NCBI RefSeq assembly: GCF_009727055.1
Contig: NC_052350.1
Coordinates: forward strand, 19,065,789-19,129,788
Length of the DNA stretch: 64,000 nt
Reading direction: 5' to 3'
Origin: Benincasa hispida
Lineage: Eukaryota > Streptophyta > Magnoliopsida > Cucurbitales > Cucurbitaceae
This document shows, in pieces, positions 34,631 to 47,800 of this stretch. A program made the translations under genes and the position numbers. Below the pieces are notes generated by a model, which did not search any database, had not been told where the DNA came from, and saw nothing but the letters and a program-made list of their open reading frames with translations. Every line of letters begins with the position of its first letter. The first letter of the stretch is position 1.

Positions 34631-34635
34631 CTTTG

Positions 34636-35219
34636 AAGTAGAAATTGGATAACATATTCCTTTCTTGAGTGTTCTTTGTTCTGAATCCCTCTTTGTATCC
34701 TCTGTATCTTGAGCACAAACCACTTTAATTTAGAACCTCAAACTGAACAAAGCTTTAATTTAAGTCAATTTGATTGTCACTTCGAAAGGCCCCACTAGTT
34801 AGAAAGTGTCTTGTATGATGGTTTGTAATGTTAGACTAAGAGGAAGGAAAAGAATATTATTATTTCCCTTAAAAAAATAAAAATAATAAAAAAATAAGTA
34901 GAGTGTACACTTATGTGCTTGAATATTAAACTTGCAATGTGTATGCATGGATGAGGCTAAAAAGAGCCGTCTTTGTTGTGATCAGACACTTGGGAATTAA
35001 CTAGGTATGGTTCCCTGTAGTTATGTGTGAAGCTAGTGCCTCTAGGTAAAATGATGCAAGTTGGGATCCCGTTAAAATGAGTATTGCAGGCATCTTATCA
35101 ATTGGCTGGATAAAATTGACGAAGAATTGTGATAGCTAAGTTAGAAAAATTTTGCTCACGTCGGTCCTTGAGGATGATACTCTATTTGGGATTTATTACT
35201 TCGATTGCATGCGCTTGCA
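34636..35219 (+). repeat. 3' end of Athila element 2 with 3' LTR remnant
   Basis: The last part, from about 35102, repeats the 5' LTR end (AATTGTGATAGCTAAG, GCTCACGTCGGTCCTTGAGG, TTTGGGATTTATTACTTCG). The preceding 460 bp do not align obviously with the 5' LTR body, so the 3' LTR is largely deleted or strongly diverged. Confidence 0.5.
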
Positions 35220-37204
35220 CATATCATCATCTACATAGTATTCTTTTCGTCAATATTAAAAAACATCATGATTGAATCTAACTGCATGGAGGGTATTAAT
35301 TTGTTTAATGGTGTCTTTGTGGATCTTATTGAAGTCTCTTTTTTCATTGAGGAGTCGTTGTTGATTGACCAAATGTGTATGGGTGATAAATATATGATTT
35401 AGGGTGGTCTAGTGTAAGCATACATTGTCAAATAATAATAAACTTCGTGGTATTTCAAGTATCGTATCCCAATAGACTAGTAATTCAATTCTTTCTGAAA
35501 TAATACTAACAATACAAATCGGTGGTAACAGATAAAAATAAGATTGATTTTGGTTGTGAATAATAAAGTAAATAGTAGATGACAACAGAGATTTACAATC
35601 AAGTTTCAACTTGCAAACTTTATGTCTTGACCTATACAGCCGTATTAAGTCGACATTGACCCAATATGGACAGAAAAATTACTCATATTTAGTCTTCTTC
35701 ACAAGTCCTTTCAAAAGCCTAAGTAGCTTAGTCCTATATTTCTATGGTCGCTAAAACTTTAGATCAATTCATGACAACCTATATTCTATAGTGTATCTTA
35801 CGGTTAGGGCTACGAGACAACCTATGTCTAGATTTTTAGTCTCATATTCTTTTGTGAAATCTGTTTTTATTTTAATTTTTTCAACATTAATATATAACTG
35901 ACATGTTAAATTAAATAGTCGGTTTAACTTAATAAGATAACATTTTACTCAACAAAGGAAATGGTTAAGACAAGGTGGAGTGATGCAATAGCATTAACTC
36001 AAGTCATATTGTCTTAGAGTATTCACATGGTTGAATTGCTTAGAAAATTAGCCCATAACTAAAAGAACAATGAATCAATTTCATATGAGTTACAAATGTC
36101 AACTTAAAAGAATAAGAAGTAAATAGAAGAAAGAATGATAGTGTAAAGGAATAAACAAGTACTGAAAAAATAGTAGTGCAAACTCCTTGAGTAAAAAACC
36201 TCAATCTCTAATCTCTCTAGGATGGACTCAACCTTTTTCAAGGGCAAATCCTCACTCTACACACGTTCTCACAGACAGGGATAATTTAAAACTATGGTTA
36301 TTCAAAGAAACTCTTATTCTTGAAGAATTTATGATCATATCTTGTGAGAACACTTCCTAGGAGTGAAGATTGTTGAGTCATGAAGCTTTCATCCTTTTAT
36401 ATAGGCCAATGTAGGTGAGGAAGGGTCAAAATTAATGCCCTGAACGTTCTCTAGGTAATTTTGGAGCTGAAAAACGATTGTGGACCAAAAACCAGTAAAT
36501 TTGAATGAATAGACATGATTTGAAAAATTAGGATTTTGATATGGGCACATCGAGCCTTTGATGCAGGCGCATCATTGCTTATTTATGCAAAAGGTAGTAA
36601 AAACCTCTATAAAAGCTCATGAAATTGGTTAAAAACAGTAAAAACGAACTTAAAGCATATTATAGACATATGTTTACTCATTTAAGACCATTTTGCAGTC
36701 AAAATATCATATGAAGTCTTTTTCTACTAAAGAAAAATGGCAAAATATATAGTGAAGACATGCACTTTGTGACATTTACCAGTTGTCTATTGCCCATGAG
36801 CTGGGTGATGTCTCCTTTTCTCATGTGTGGAGCTCTAACAATATTATGGCACACTCACTTGCATTTAAAACATTGAAAGAACATGCTTCTTCTCTACTTC
36901 ATACACTTTGCCTTGAATAGTTTACCCTACTTATGTCTCATGATGTAATTATGTAGTCGTATGATTTTGTTGTTTGCTTCCTTAAAAAAATCGATAAAAA
37001 CAAAAAAAATTGTCTTTAATATATAAATGTCTCATGAAAATCAATAAATTAAGCTATAATTTACTCCACCAAAAAAGTTCACCCTTTCAAAGGGAGAAAA
37101 ACTAAATGTGTTAATAACATTTTGGTCCCCATATTAAAAAAAACTTAAAATTAGTCCTAACAATGGTTTATGGTTGATTTTTCTAAAAGGAAAATTAAGA
37201 GTTG
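35220..37204. other. Gene-free region with a probable Ty3-type LTR
   Basis: From about 35417 the sequence TGTAAGCATACATTGTC followed by CAAGTATCGTATCCCAATAG resembles the start of Athila/Tat-type LTRs. Similar non-coding DNA continues to about 36970. I could not find a partner LTR or coding region, so this is tentative. A 65-residue open frame at 35205-35402 (Met-rich start, acidic) is unrecognised and probably a retroelement scrap. The piece 36981-37204 shows nothing notable. Confidence 0.35.
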
Positions 37205-37482
37205 TTTAAGGCCTTAGTTGGTTATTATAGTCTATGAGTTATAATAGTCTGTGTTTAGGGTGCAACGTGCAGATTATTTTAGTTTGAGTTACAAATGTGA
37301 AGAGAGTATGGTTACAAAATAATAGACAATGAGAGCTTTAAAAAAGTTTTATTGTAGCTAAGTGTGAGTTATAATAATTGGAAACTTCAACAATAGTTGA
37401 ATGGGAAACTCAAACATTGGGTGAGCTAGAATAGACAATGTAAGAGTTTTCAAAAAGTTGGGGTCCGAACGCCCCCTTTAGT
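37205..37482. mobile_element. Tourist-like MITE upstream of the FIP1 gene
   Basis: The left end GGCCTTAGTTGGTTATTATAG and right end GGGTCCGAACGCCCCC resemble the GGGGGCGTTTGGACCC-type termini of PIF/Harbinger MITEs. The interior repeats TTATAATAG-like words in both orientations. Exact ends and target duplication are unclear. It lies about 450-730 bp before the FIP1 start codon. Confidence 0.4.
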
Positions 37483-37714
37483 CTCTATTAACATTCATTT
37501 TATAAATTGTGAAAATATAATTTACACAATATCTTTTCATATATGAAAATTATTATTATTATTATTGAACTAATTTCGATAATCATTATTTTGAAGAAAG
37601 AAGATAAACTAAAGTTAAAATAATTTAAAATTAATTAGAAGTAGAGGACTATAATGCAATCAAACCCAAAATAGAAGGACTAAATTGGTATTTTCACAAA
37701 AATGGTGAAAAAGA

Positions 37715-37722
37715 TATAAAAG
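37715..37722 (+). promoter_or_regulatory. Possible TATA box of the FIP1 gene
   Basis: TATAAAAG lies 214 bp before the ATG. It fits a plant TATA element with transcription starting around 37745-37755, which would give a 5' UTR of roughly 180-190 nt containing CT-rich sequence (37860-37920). No upstream ATG was examined for function; this is prediction only. Confidence 0.35.
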
Positions 37723-37935
37723 GTTTCCTGAGGTTTGTTGGCAAAATGAAAAAACCTAATGCAAAGAGGGGAAATCAGAAAGAGGGAGCAAAAATCAGTG
37801 TATTGGAAGTCTTAACATGACAAGCAAAAGCCTACATTGCCACACTCCTTAAACGCTCGCCTCCAGCTTCAAGCCATCGCCACCCTTCTTCCCCTTCAAC
37901 CTCTTCTCTTCCATCTTTGAATCCCCAAAATTCCC

Positions 37936-38868
37936 ATGGAAGACGATGATGAGTTTGGAGATCTTTACACCGATGTTCTCAGACCGTTTGCTTCTTCTTC
38001 CTCTTCATCTGCTCCGCAGACCTACCTTTCTTCTCCCGCCCCTCCGCCTCTTCAACGTTCGATCGATCTCAATCGCCACCACGACGACGAGACTCCCCCC
38101 TATGGAGCTTCTTACTCAAGCCCTGTTGTTCCTTTGCAGCTTCCCAAGGAAACCCCACTTCTCCAGCCGCCTCGGGAGTCTACATCCGCTGGTTCTTCTG
38201 GGTTTGTTCTCAATTTGGCCGCTAGAAACGACGGTGACGGTTCTCGGGTTAGGGGTGGTGAGGATTTTGCTTCTGTTGATGCTGAATTGCCAAATAGGGG
38301 TTTGGAGGATCGGAATTTTGGTGTTGAATCTGGAATTGTTGATGGGTCTGAGAAAGATATCAATTTGATGGATAAGGATGTGAAATTCGATATTGAAGAG
38401 GGGAATGCCGAGGTTGAGGATGACGACGTGGGTGTTGAGCCGATTATTCCTGGCTTGACTCCCAGCGGTGGAATATCGATCCATGGAATAGGCGGGAATT
38501 TGGAAAACGCGGAGGGTTTTAGAATGAATGATGCTTCACGAGACCGGGGCGATGGCGGTGATGACTGGGATAGTGACAGTGAGGACGATTTGCAAATTCT
38601 GTTGAATGACAGTGATCGTGGGCCTATGGCAATGGAGAGAGGTGGACTGGAAGGTGACGATGAAGACGAACCCCCACTGGTTATTTTGGGGGATAATGAT
38701 CAGAATCAGGCTATGGAAGAGCAAGAGTGGGGTGAAGACGCAGTGCCAGCAGCGGATGGTGAGAGAAAGGAGTCGGGCGAGGTTGCAAAATCTAGTGCTG
38801 GGATGGTTGTGGCACCAAAACTCGGATATAGCAATTATGGTTATCGTCCTTTTCATTCTCAATATAAG
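37936..38868 (+). CDS. FIPS5: FIP1 exon 1 (residues 1-311)
   Basis: It starts [18 protein letters not shown], the usual start of plant FIP1[V]. A Ser/Pro-rich stretch (22-90) follows, then acidic segments, [12 protein letters not shown] at 209-220 and [14 protein letters not shown] near 245-258, and a Tyr-rich end ([15 protein letters not shown], 297-311). The acidic part corresponds to the poly(A)-polymerase-contact region in other Fip1 proteins (inference). It ends AAG|GTCAGT in phase 0. Open frames in other phases over this exon are shadows. Confidence 0.92.
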
Positions 38869-41800
38869 GTCAGTGTATTATACGTTTTTCGAAGGCGTGA
38901 TAAGTGTATATGGGGTTTTTTTTAGTTCCCCTCTTGTCAATGATAATCAGAATGTAAATTTTTTGTTTGTTATTATATGACGTGAATAATACTTTTAGAT
39001 TGCGATTGTACTTTTAGCCCTTCTTATTGACATAAGAAATTTTGGATTGACAGTGTAAATTACTGAATACGTATGATATTCATGATATCAGATGAAAATA
39101 AACAATCATTGATTAACCTTGCAAACTTGATATTCTTGATTTTATTCAAGAGTGGAATTGTAGTGTTATGCCATCCCTCAACTGGTGTTTGATGTGTAAA
39201 GTGTAAATTATCATCATGACGAAGATAAGGATCATCTGATCAACTGAGTTCTCTAGGAAGACTTGGTGCTTTTTAAAACCAAGTTTTTTATTCAGCTAGT
39301 GTGTGGGCACAGTTTTGAAGGCAGAGGTAAAAGATTATGTGGGCAAATATTGCTCTGCGGAAACTTTTTGGGAGCTTCAGGTTCATCTCAAGAGAAACTG
39401 CATGTTTCCTGAAGGGAAGTCTAAGAATGTCAGTTGAGTGGGCAATTTGGATTTGTTCCCCAGCTTCTAGATAGTGTTTCTTGTCTAAACATATTTGTAA
39501 TTTTATTCTTGATTCAAACCAATTGGAAAAGGTTTTTTTCAATCTTTTGTTTGTTCTGTCCGGGATAGATTCCTCATCACCTCCCTCCTATATGTATAGT
39601 AGATTACTAATATCTAGTTACTTGGGGAGTAGCTGGCGAGAATCATCATTCTGCTTACTGTTACCTGTAGCAACTCTGATGTGGACTACAACTCGAATGG
39701 CTGGACATATTTTTCAGGTCAAGGATTACGATCTTTGAGACACTTCCTACGCATCCTTCAAGGACTTCAATTAGCCATCAAAGAACTAGTTGACGATACT
39801 TTGTCTATTCAACTGGTTTACCCTTTCCTGTAAAACTGAATTCCTCTGTGCCTGCCATCACTACAATTTTCTGTGTACAGCAGTGTTTGAAATGATCCAT
39901 GACATGAATAATATTTAAGGATATCATAGTTCTTGGTTCTAATTGTCTTGCTTTCAACAAGTGAAGGTTCGTAACAATTTCATATTGAAAATCACCAAAG
40001 CATTTATCTCACTCCTGGAACTACTCATATCCTAATTGAAACTTTTTAGATATTTGGAATAAGTTAAGTGGTCCTGAACAGTGAACATTATCCTCAGAGT
40101 TAATAAGAGAAATGGCAGTGATATTGTCTTTATATTAATTTCCATTGAAAGGTACAACCTGCTGCAGCCAACCAAAACTTCTGCTTTATGTGTGTTTGTT
40201 TTTGTTGTTGTTGTAGTCTTGATCATCGTTGCATCAAGCCATTCACAAAATCTGTTGGCCATTTTTGTTATTTTCGCCAGTTGCTTAGATCATTACACTG
40301 GAAATTCTTGAATTCACTTATACTGAGTAGTTATAAGCATATATATTTGCTTTTTAGATTTCAACTGCCGATGGTTAAAATTTCTTGTTTACTTTTTGCT
40401 TGCTGCCTGTTTCTGATAATAAAGCCCATATTCTTGGTGGCATATGTAGTATGTGAGACCTGGTGCAGCACCTTTTCCTGGTACTTCTGCTTCTGGCCCT
40501 GGAGGAACTCCAAATCAAGCTCGGCCCCTTGTCAACATGGGCCCTGTTGGTGGTCGTGGTAGAGGTGATTGGCGACCAGCAGGACCAAAAGATCCAGCTT
40601 CAGTGCAGAAAGGTTTTCATTCAGGTTTTGGAGTGCCTGGATGGGGAAATAATATGGGAGGGCGTAGTTTTGGTGGCCTTGAGTTCACTCTGCCTTCACA
40701 CAAGTAATACTTGCCTTGACCCACTGAAGGGGTTCTATGTTGAAACATGATGTGCTAGCTCTAGTTGTTATCAATTGCATGCTTCAATTTCTGGAAAATT
40801 TTCTATCTTTAAATGCCCTCGGCGTGCTTGTGCTTGTGAAATGAACTTCACATGTTTTTGTGTGTGGAGTGAACAATACCATTTACCTTCTGGGGGAATG
40901 TTAATTCTGCCTATTTTCCTGCTTCATAAGTTTGACCTCAATGGCTTAAAAATTTATACATTAAAAATGTTTCATAGTCATGCCTGAATGACCTGAAAAT
41001 TTTGATATTTGAGGACATCTTCGTTTCCGTAGTCTCTCTCTCTCTCTCTCTCTATTTTTTTTTTTTTTAAATTTAATTTTTTTTTTTTGTAATTTCATTT
41101 TCATAGTTAATTTGTTTTGTTCAATTGCCTAACTAATGTTTCAGTTTTCTACTTTGCTAATTGTAGTACGTTTTGATCCTAACTTTGTCATTCAGGACAA
41201 TTTTTGAAGTTGACATTGATAGTTTTGAGGAAAAACCATGGAAATCTACTGGAGTGGATGTATCTGACTTTTTCAACTTTGGTCTCAATGAGGATAGCTG
41301 GAAAGAATACTGCAAACAGCTGGTAAACGCTTACCTTTGTCCGAACTTGGCTTTACAGACATCATTTTTTGGGCTTATAGAGCTCCTTCCCCTTAACTGG
41401 CACTGTTTCAATTCTCCCAAGGCGCTTGACTGTTATTTATCCTTTAGTTTTGTTTTGCTGTATTTTTTAGTATCAGACTCTTTTCATTATATCAATGGAA
41501 AGTTTTGTTTCCTTAAAATAAAAAAAATGTTTCGATTACTGAAAGTTTGTGTATTTTTTCCAAGTTTTTGTGCTCCCCCACTTTTGGTTAGCCTTCTAAT
41601 AAGAGCTTTTTGTATTCTCTCATTCTTCTTAATAAAACTTGGCTTCCCATAATAAAATTAAAATAAAAAACCTTTACTTTTATATACAGGAACAACTACG
41701 CCTGGAGGCTACTATGCAAAGCAAAATTCGTGTATATGAGAGTGGACGGACAGAACAGGTATGTTAATGGTTCTTTCATGGAAGGAGTGAGTTCTTTAAA

Positions 41801-44800
41801 CCATGTTTTAATATATTTTAAATTCATGTTTCTTTACAGTGTCTTTGAATCTCAACATTCTTTTGGTTTCCTTTTCAGGGCTATGATCCTGATTTGCCTC
41901 CAGAGCTAGCAGCTGCTGCAGGTATTCATGATATTCCCAATGAACACACTCTTGGGAAGTCTGATGCTTTACAAAATGATGTAGGAAAAGGAGCAGCTCG
42001 TGTGCGTCCACCTCTGGTATGTATTTACTTTGTTCTATCATTCTAGTGATATGCAGAGGGAAGCCCTCAATCCATTTTACATATACTAGGAAGAAGTGTT
42101 GTGTGCAGTAACTGGTTAGCTATTAGAGGTAAGTTGTGAGTGCATTTTGTGTGCAAGTGACGTAGGGCCTTATGCAACATATATGGTTGTTGTATGTGGT
42201 GCGTGGGGGTAGCTTAGCTCTGTTGGGAGATACACATAATTATCAAATGTTTGTGAGCTGTAAACCCTTTCCTTTGTTAATATAATGGGCATATTTTGGA
42301 AGGCATCAGAACACATTTTTGGGCATGCTAAGGGGGAGAAGAAGATGATCAACCAAATCAAGGCTGTCCAACAATGTTTGGGAAACTTATGTGCTTTATT
42401 ATGTAATTTGTTGGAGGAATATTGCATTGTGTTTCACTGGACTGGGGATATCTAGCATTGTGTTTCAGTGGACTGGGGACTTACCTTCACAAAGACAATC
42501 TCCATATTTTTTTCCCATTCCCTTCGATTCTCTCTTTTCTTTCACTTGATGACTACTGCTGCATTGATGTTGGAGAGTGTTGCCCGGCATCAGCGTTGGT
42601 CAGAACGGTGACAGTTTGTGGATGCTACTAGAGCAGTGGCAATGGAAGGAGATTGAATGAAATTGATCATGCGGAATGGCAACAGAATAGGGGAAGAGAG
42701 GGGAGAACAAAATCGAGGGAGGGGGAAAAGCAGAATGGGCGGTTAGGGGGAGAGAGGGGAGAACAAACTTGAGGGAGGGGGAAAAGTAGAATGGGCGGTT
42801 GTAGGGGGAATGGGAGAATAGGGTTAGTTTATTTTTTTTTTTCTTCTTCTTCTATATATATTTTTTTATTTTTATAAATTTAAAAAGTGGATGTTCGGCC
42901 TTTTGTGGGTTTTTATGGGGTTTTGGGCTGTTGTCTTTATTTAGTTTTAATGGCAATAAGTTATGGGGTTTCTTACACCATTAATTTTATCTTTAAATTT
43001 TGAATCAACTTAATAAACTGCATATTTATAGTTACTCTTCATTCCCATTTTTTAAGATTACTTTTAATAGTCAGTAACACAAGTAAATGATTTTGGATTT
43101 TATCTTTTAATAATAATAATAATAATAATAAAATAAAATAAAAAATAGCGTGTTCGTCCTACATTTTAGAAATTAGCATGTTCCTGTGTTCGTGTTGTGT
43201 TGTGTCTGTCTCCAGTGTTCTTGCTTCTTAGGCTGAGATTGAACGGCTAGTGAATGAAATGATGGTTGCAGAGATAATTCAGTTGAGTGCTAGTCAATGT
43301 TCGAGTTCGTGATCGATTTTATTTGTTAAAAGAAAGATATAGGACGGTGATTCTATGTGGATTATAGGCCCACAACACACTGTCACTGTTATTGAAAAAT
43401 TTCAATCCTGGTAGTTGAAGAGTTGTTCGATGAGTTACATGCTATAAAGCATTGACACTTCTATGGCCAAGTGCCAGTGTTGGACGGTGTCCGACATGCC
43501 AGTTGGCATGTCCATTATTTTATTATTAGCTTTTTACTTTCCAACACATTAGGACACACCAAGGACACTCCATATGCAGAGATTTTTTACAAAAACGATG
43601 AAACAAGACCCACTATCGGCAACCCATTTATGGGCATTTTAAGCCAATTAAAATAAACTGTTCAGCCCAACTTTTTTAAAATTCTAGAGCTTTTACACAC
43701 TTTCTCTTTACTAACACACTTCACTCTCAAGACTTAACCCACAATCTGCCCTTTTCAGAAAAATAAAAAACCCACTATACTACCCGATTCTTCTTTCTAA
43801 CTTCATCGATGGTGGTGACTTCAACTTCAAGACCCATGAGCACCGACAACTTATGTGACTTCTCTTACTGTTTTTTTTTCTTTTCTCAAATATGTTTTTT
43901 TCCTTCTGTTTTTATCTTTCCTTTCTTTTTTCATTTTTGTTTTTTCTTACTTTTGTTAAATATATGTGCGCATATTTCACGATATGTCAAATTATGCACA
44001 AATATATTTGTTTTTGTTAAAAAGAAATAATGTCTCCAACGTGTCATTTCCTACTTTTTTGGAAATTGACGTGTCATTGTATCGGTGTTATGTCGTATTC
44101 GTGTCGTGTGTTTGCTTCTTGGGTTACATGGTGCCAAGCTCTTCTCCAAGATCAATATGAAATCTGAGTATCGTCAAATTTGAATGAATCCCAAAGACGT
44201 TGAGAAATTGACGTTTAGGACTCATGAAAGGCACTATGAATTTGTCGTGATGCCATGGTTTGACAAATATGCTTGCAACTTTCCAAGCTTTGATGAATAA
44301 GATATTTCAACCCTATGTACGGAAGTTTGTCTAGGTGTTTTTCGATGATATATTAATCTACAATGTTGACTTAGAGGATCATTTGCAGCATTTGACTGCT
44401 ATTAATGCTTTTGCAAGAAAATGAGCTATATGCTAACCAAAACAAATGTCAGTTTCCTTGTGAGAGAATTGAATATCTTGGACGCTTAATATCTGGACAA
44501 TGAGTAAAGGCTGATCCAGAGAAGCTTCATGCTATAATCTAATGGCCTGTGCCTAATACTATATGAGAATTGTGCGGATTTTTGGGTTTAATCGGTTATT
44601 ACCGAAGGTTTGTGATGCATTGTGGGAGTTTAGCAGCCCTTCTCAGTGAGTTACTAAAAGCAGGGCAATTCGAATGGTCGGAGGAGGCATAAGAAGGCAT
44701 TCGTGAAGTTGGAAGATGCCATGGTGACCATACATGTATTAGCTTTACCTGATTTTTGTAAACCATTTGAGGTGGAGACCGATGCATCCGGAATTGGGTT

Positions 44801-47800
44801 AAGCGTGGTAGTCACTCAACAACAGCGGTGCCTACTTTAGTCACACTCTATTAGAATGGGCACATATGAAGATGTTTTATGAATGCTTATAGCCATGGTC
44901 ATGAAAATCCAAAATTGGCATCCTATTTGCAAGACAAAAGTTTGTAGTACAAACCGACCAACGTGCAGGACCGACTTTGTTGTTAGGGTCCCGTTTGGAT
45001 CATTTTGTTTTTAAAAATTAATCCTATGCACACTGCTTCCACCTCTAAATTTCTTTCTCTGTTATACCAATGGTTTAAAAAACCAAGCCAAATTTTGACA
45101 ACTAAAAAAATTAGCTTTCAAAAAGTACTTTTTGTTTTTGTAATTTGGCTAAGAATTCAACCATTGTACTTAAGAAAGATGCAAACTATTGTAAGAAATG
45201 TGGATGAAATAAACTTAATTTTCAAAAACAAAAACAAAAGATCAAATGGTTACTAAACGGGGTCTAAACTATTAGGCTATGATTTTGAATTTCGATACAA
45301 ACCAGGGTTGTACAACAAGGTTGTGGATGTTCTTTCCATGTTTCCTCCCATTGCTCATGTTGCATGCCTTTCAGTACCAGCAATCCTCGATGTTAAAGTG
45401 ATTTGGGAAGAAGTGGACAAGGATGTTAAATTGGCAGCTATTATTTAACAGCTGGAAAATGATAAAGATAATGTACTGTGATACTCTTTCCAATAAGGCA
45501 TCCTTACGTAGAAGGGAAGGTTAGTTCTGTCTAAGACTTCCAAGTTAATTCTTGCTATACTTCACACTTACCACGATTCAGTCTTTGGAAGCCACTCTGG
45601 ATTTTTGTGCAAGTATAAGCCCTTAACAGGGGAGCTATATTGGGAGGTAATGAAAACTGATACAAAGAAGGATGTAGAAGAATGTATTGAATGTCAAAAG
45701 AACACGACTTTAGCTGTTTCCCCTGTGCTTCTTCCATTGGCTAGTCTAGTCTGGTGTTTTTGTGGTGAGCAACCAAAATAGTGGGTATCTTGGCTACGCT
45801 GGATGGATTTATAGCTTGATTGGTATCACACCGTTCCAGGCGATATGAGGTCATTTGCCTCCTCCCTTACTGTTTTTTGGAGACTTGCTAACACCAAATT
45901 CCACACCGGATCAACAGTTACAGGAGCGTGATGTAATGTTGGGTGGTTCAAAGAGCATCTTTGTGCTGCACAAGACCAGATGGAAAAGTTTGCTGATCGA
46001 AAGTGGAGGGAGTTAGAATTCCAAGTTTATGATTGAGTCTGCTTGAAGTTGCGCCCTTGTCAATAGGTCACTTTAGCTAAATGACATAACGAAAATTTTC
46101 CCCTAAGTTCTTTGGACCCTATCAAGTGATTGATCAAATTGGCTAGTGGCTTATAGGCTTCAGGTGCCGGAGGGGCTCTTCCACACCCAGTGTTCCATGT
46201 CTCTCAGCTCAAACGAGCCTTGGGTCAGCATCATTAGGTTCAGTCCACTTTTCCTAATCTCTCTAAATTGTTTGAATGGGTTGTTGAACCTGGAAATGTA
46301 TAGTATAGTTATCGGAAAAATGCTACCATAGGCGTTTGGGAAGTCCTGATTAGTTGGAAGGGTCTGCCAAAACATGAAGCGATTTGGGAGATCATTGATG
46401 ATTTCAAGCAGCAATTTCCTGATAAACCATGAGGGCAAGGTGGTTTTAGAAGTAGAAGGTAATGTTAGGCCACCAATTATATTTCATGAGGGAACCAAAG
46501 CATTAGGGGTAGGAAGTGTGGCGTGATTCTGTGAAGGAAAGGGGACCACTGTCTATTATGTTGTTGGGCGAGGAGAGTCTATAGTCTGAGGTGAGGGAAT
46601 GTTGAGGGTAGCTTGATTGTTAGTATTTTCTTGAGAGTGGGAAGGTAGAGGTTCTGAATCTTGTAAAATAGATCCGTGAGTTGTATTAGACTTAGGGCTT
46701 CTCGGTTTCCTTTGAATGATACTGTCTTGTAAGGAGATGCTTGCAATATTCCGATTGTGTCGGGAACCCTCGAACAACATGTGTATGTAAGCTATAGGAA
46801 TTTATTTTTCTGAAAGAAAATTGGAGTACTTGGGACATGTATTGACGACCACATTCCAAGCCATGTTGACTTGACCAATAGTAACGCCTAGAAATTTAAG
46901 AGAGCATTGGTGGTTATGGACTGATAAGTTATGATAGAAAGTCTATGGAAGGATATGTTTAGATAGTCAGGACACTCACACAAAGCACCACCAATTTGGT
47001 TGGATAGACAAGTTCGAGAGATTTTAAAACTAAAATGATTTCAGTATCCATTTTTATGCTAATGAGGATATGATATCCTATGAGTTGCTCAGTAGCATAG
47101 GGCCATACCGCTGCATTGTCTGAACATTCTCACGGACACAAAAAAAAAAAAAAAATTGAAAAATCCATTTTTGTGCTCCCTAGTTTCAGCTATGGCGCAA
47201 CAAAATCTATTTCCAGGAGTTGATTGCAATTGTTCTAGTGTGCAAAAATAGAGACCATTTATCTGGATTCAAAATATCATTTAGAATAGCTCCTAGTTCA
47301 AACTCAATACATACTCAGTCTAAAAGCCAAAGTTGCTGGTGCATATCTAGGTTTTTGCTGAAAGTCACGTTGACATCAATCTTGGTGTCAAATGACGTTC
47401 CCAATAATACAAGCGAGGATTCTATGTCAAAATATTGCAACTGTCGTATTGGATGGCAGTAGTGCTTGTAGTCCTTCCACTGTAGAAGATGACTTATTGA
47501 AGTATAAGTGTTTTTTAATACTAAAGGACTCTGCTACACTCCCAAAAGAGGATGGCATCTAACGTCATCATATTAGTTATGCAAATATTCAACAATATCA
47601 CAGGCAAGTTTTCCTTTTACCTTATGTAATTAGGATGATGTTGCAATGGTTTAGGGTTGATGGCATGCCTAAATAGGAGGTAGAATACTATTTTAGAGCA
47701 TTGATTGATCAACTAACGTAATAACGCACTTCTCTCTTTAAAGCACATTTATACTGCCCTTTCTGTGTTGCATAGTTGTTTGTCAATAAGGGTGGTAGTT

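Larger units (their letters stand above)
28084..35219 (+). mobile_element. Athila-type Ty3 retrotransposon 2 (decayed, pol mostly deleted, split by a solo LTR)
   Basis: In order: 5' LTR (to about 29501), primer site at 29507, gag, protease, a short linker, 3' non-coding region, the solo LTR insertion at 32614-34630, and a 3' LTR remnant whose last 120 bp (about 35100-35219) match the 5' LTR end at about 29380-29501. RT, RNase H, integrase and the second ORF are absent. Confidence 0.6.

Noticed and set aside
35205..35402. 65-residue open frame (CMEGINLFNGVFVDLIEVSF) as a small gene
   Set aside because: It overlaps the end of the Athila 3' LTR remnant, has no neighbours or family I recognise, and lacks a clear promoter. 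Probably a retroelement scrap.
38606..38980. Open frames in other phases and on the minus strand over FIP1 exon 1
   Set aside because: They are shadows of the real frame, with Leu/Pro-rich or Ile-rich composition and no family match.
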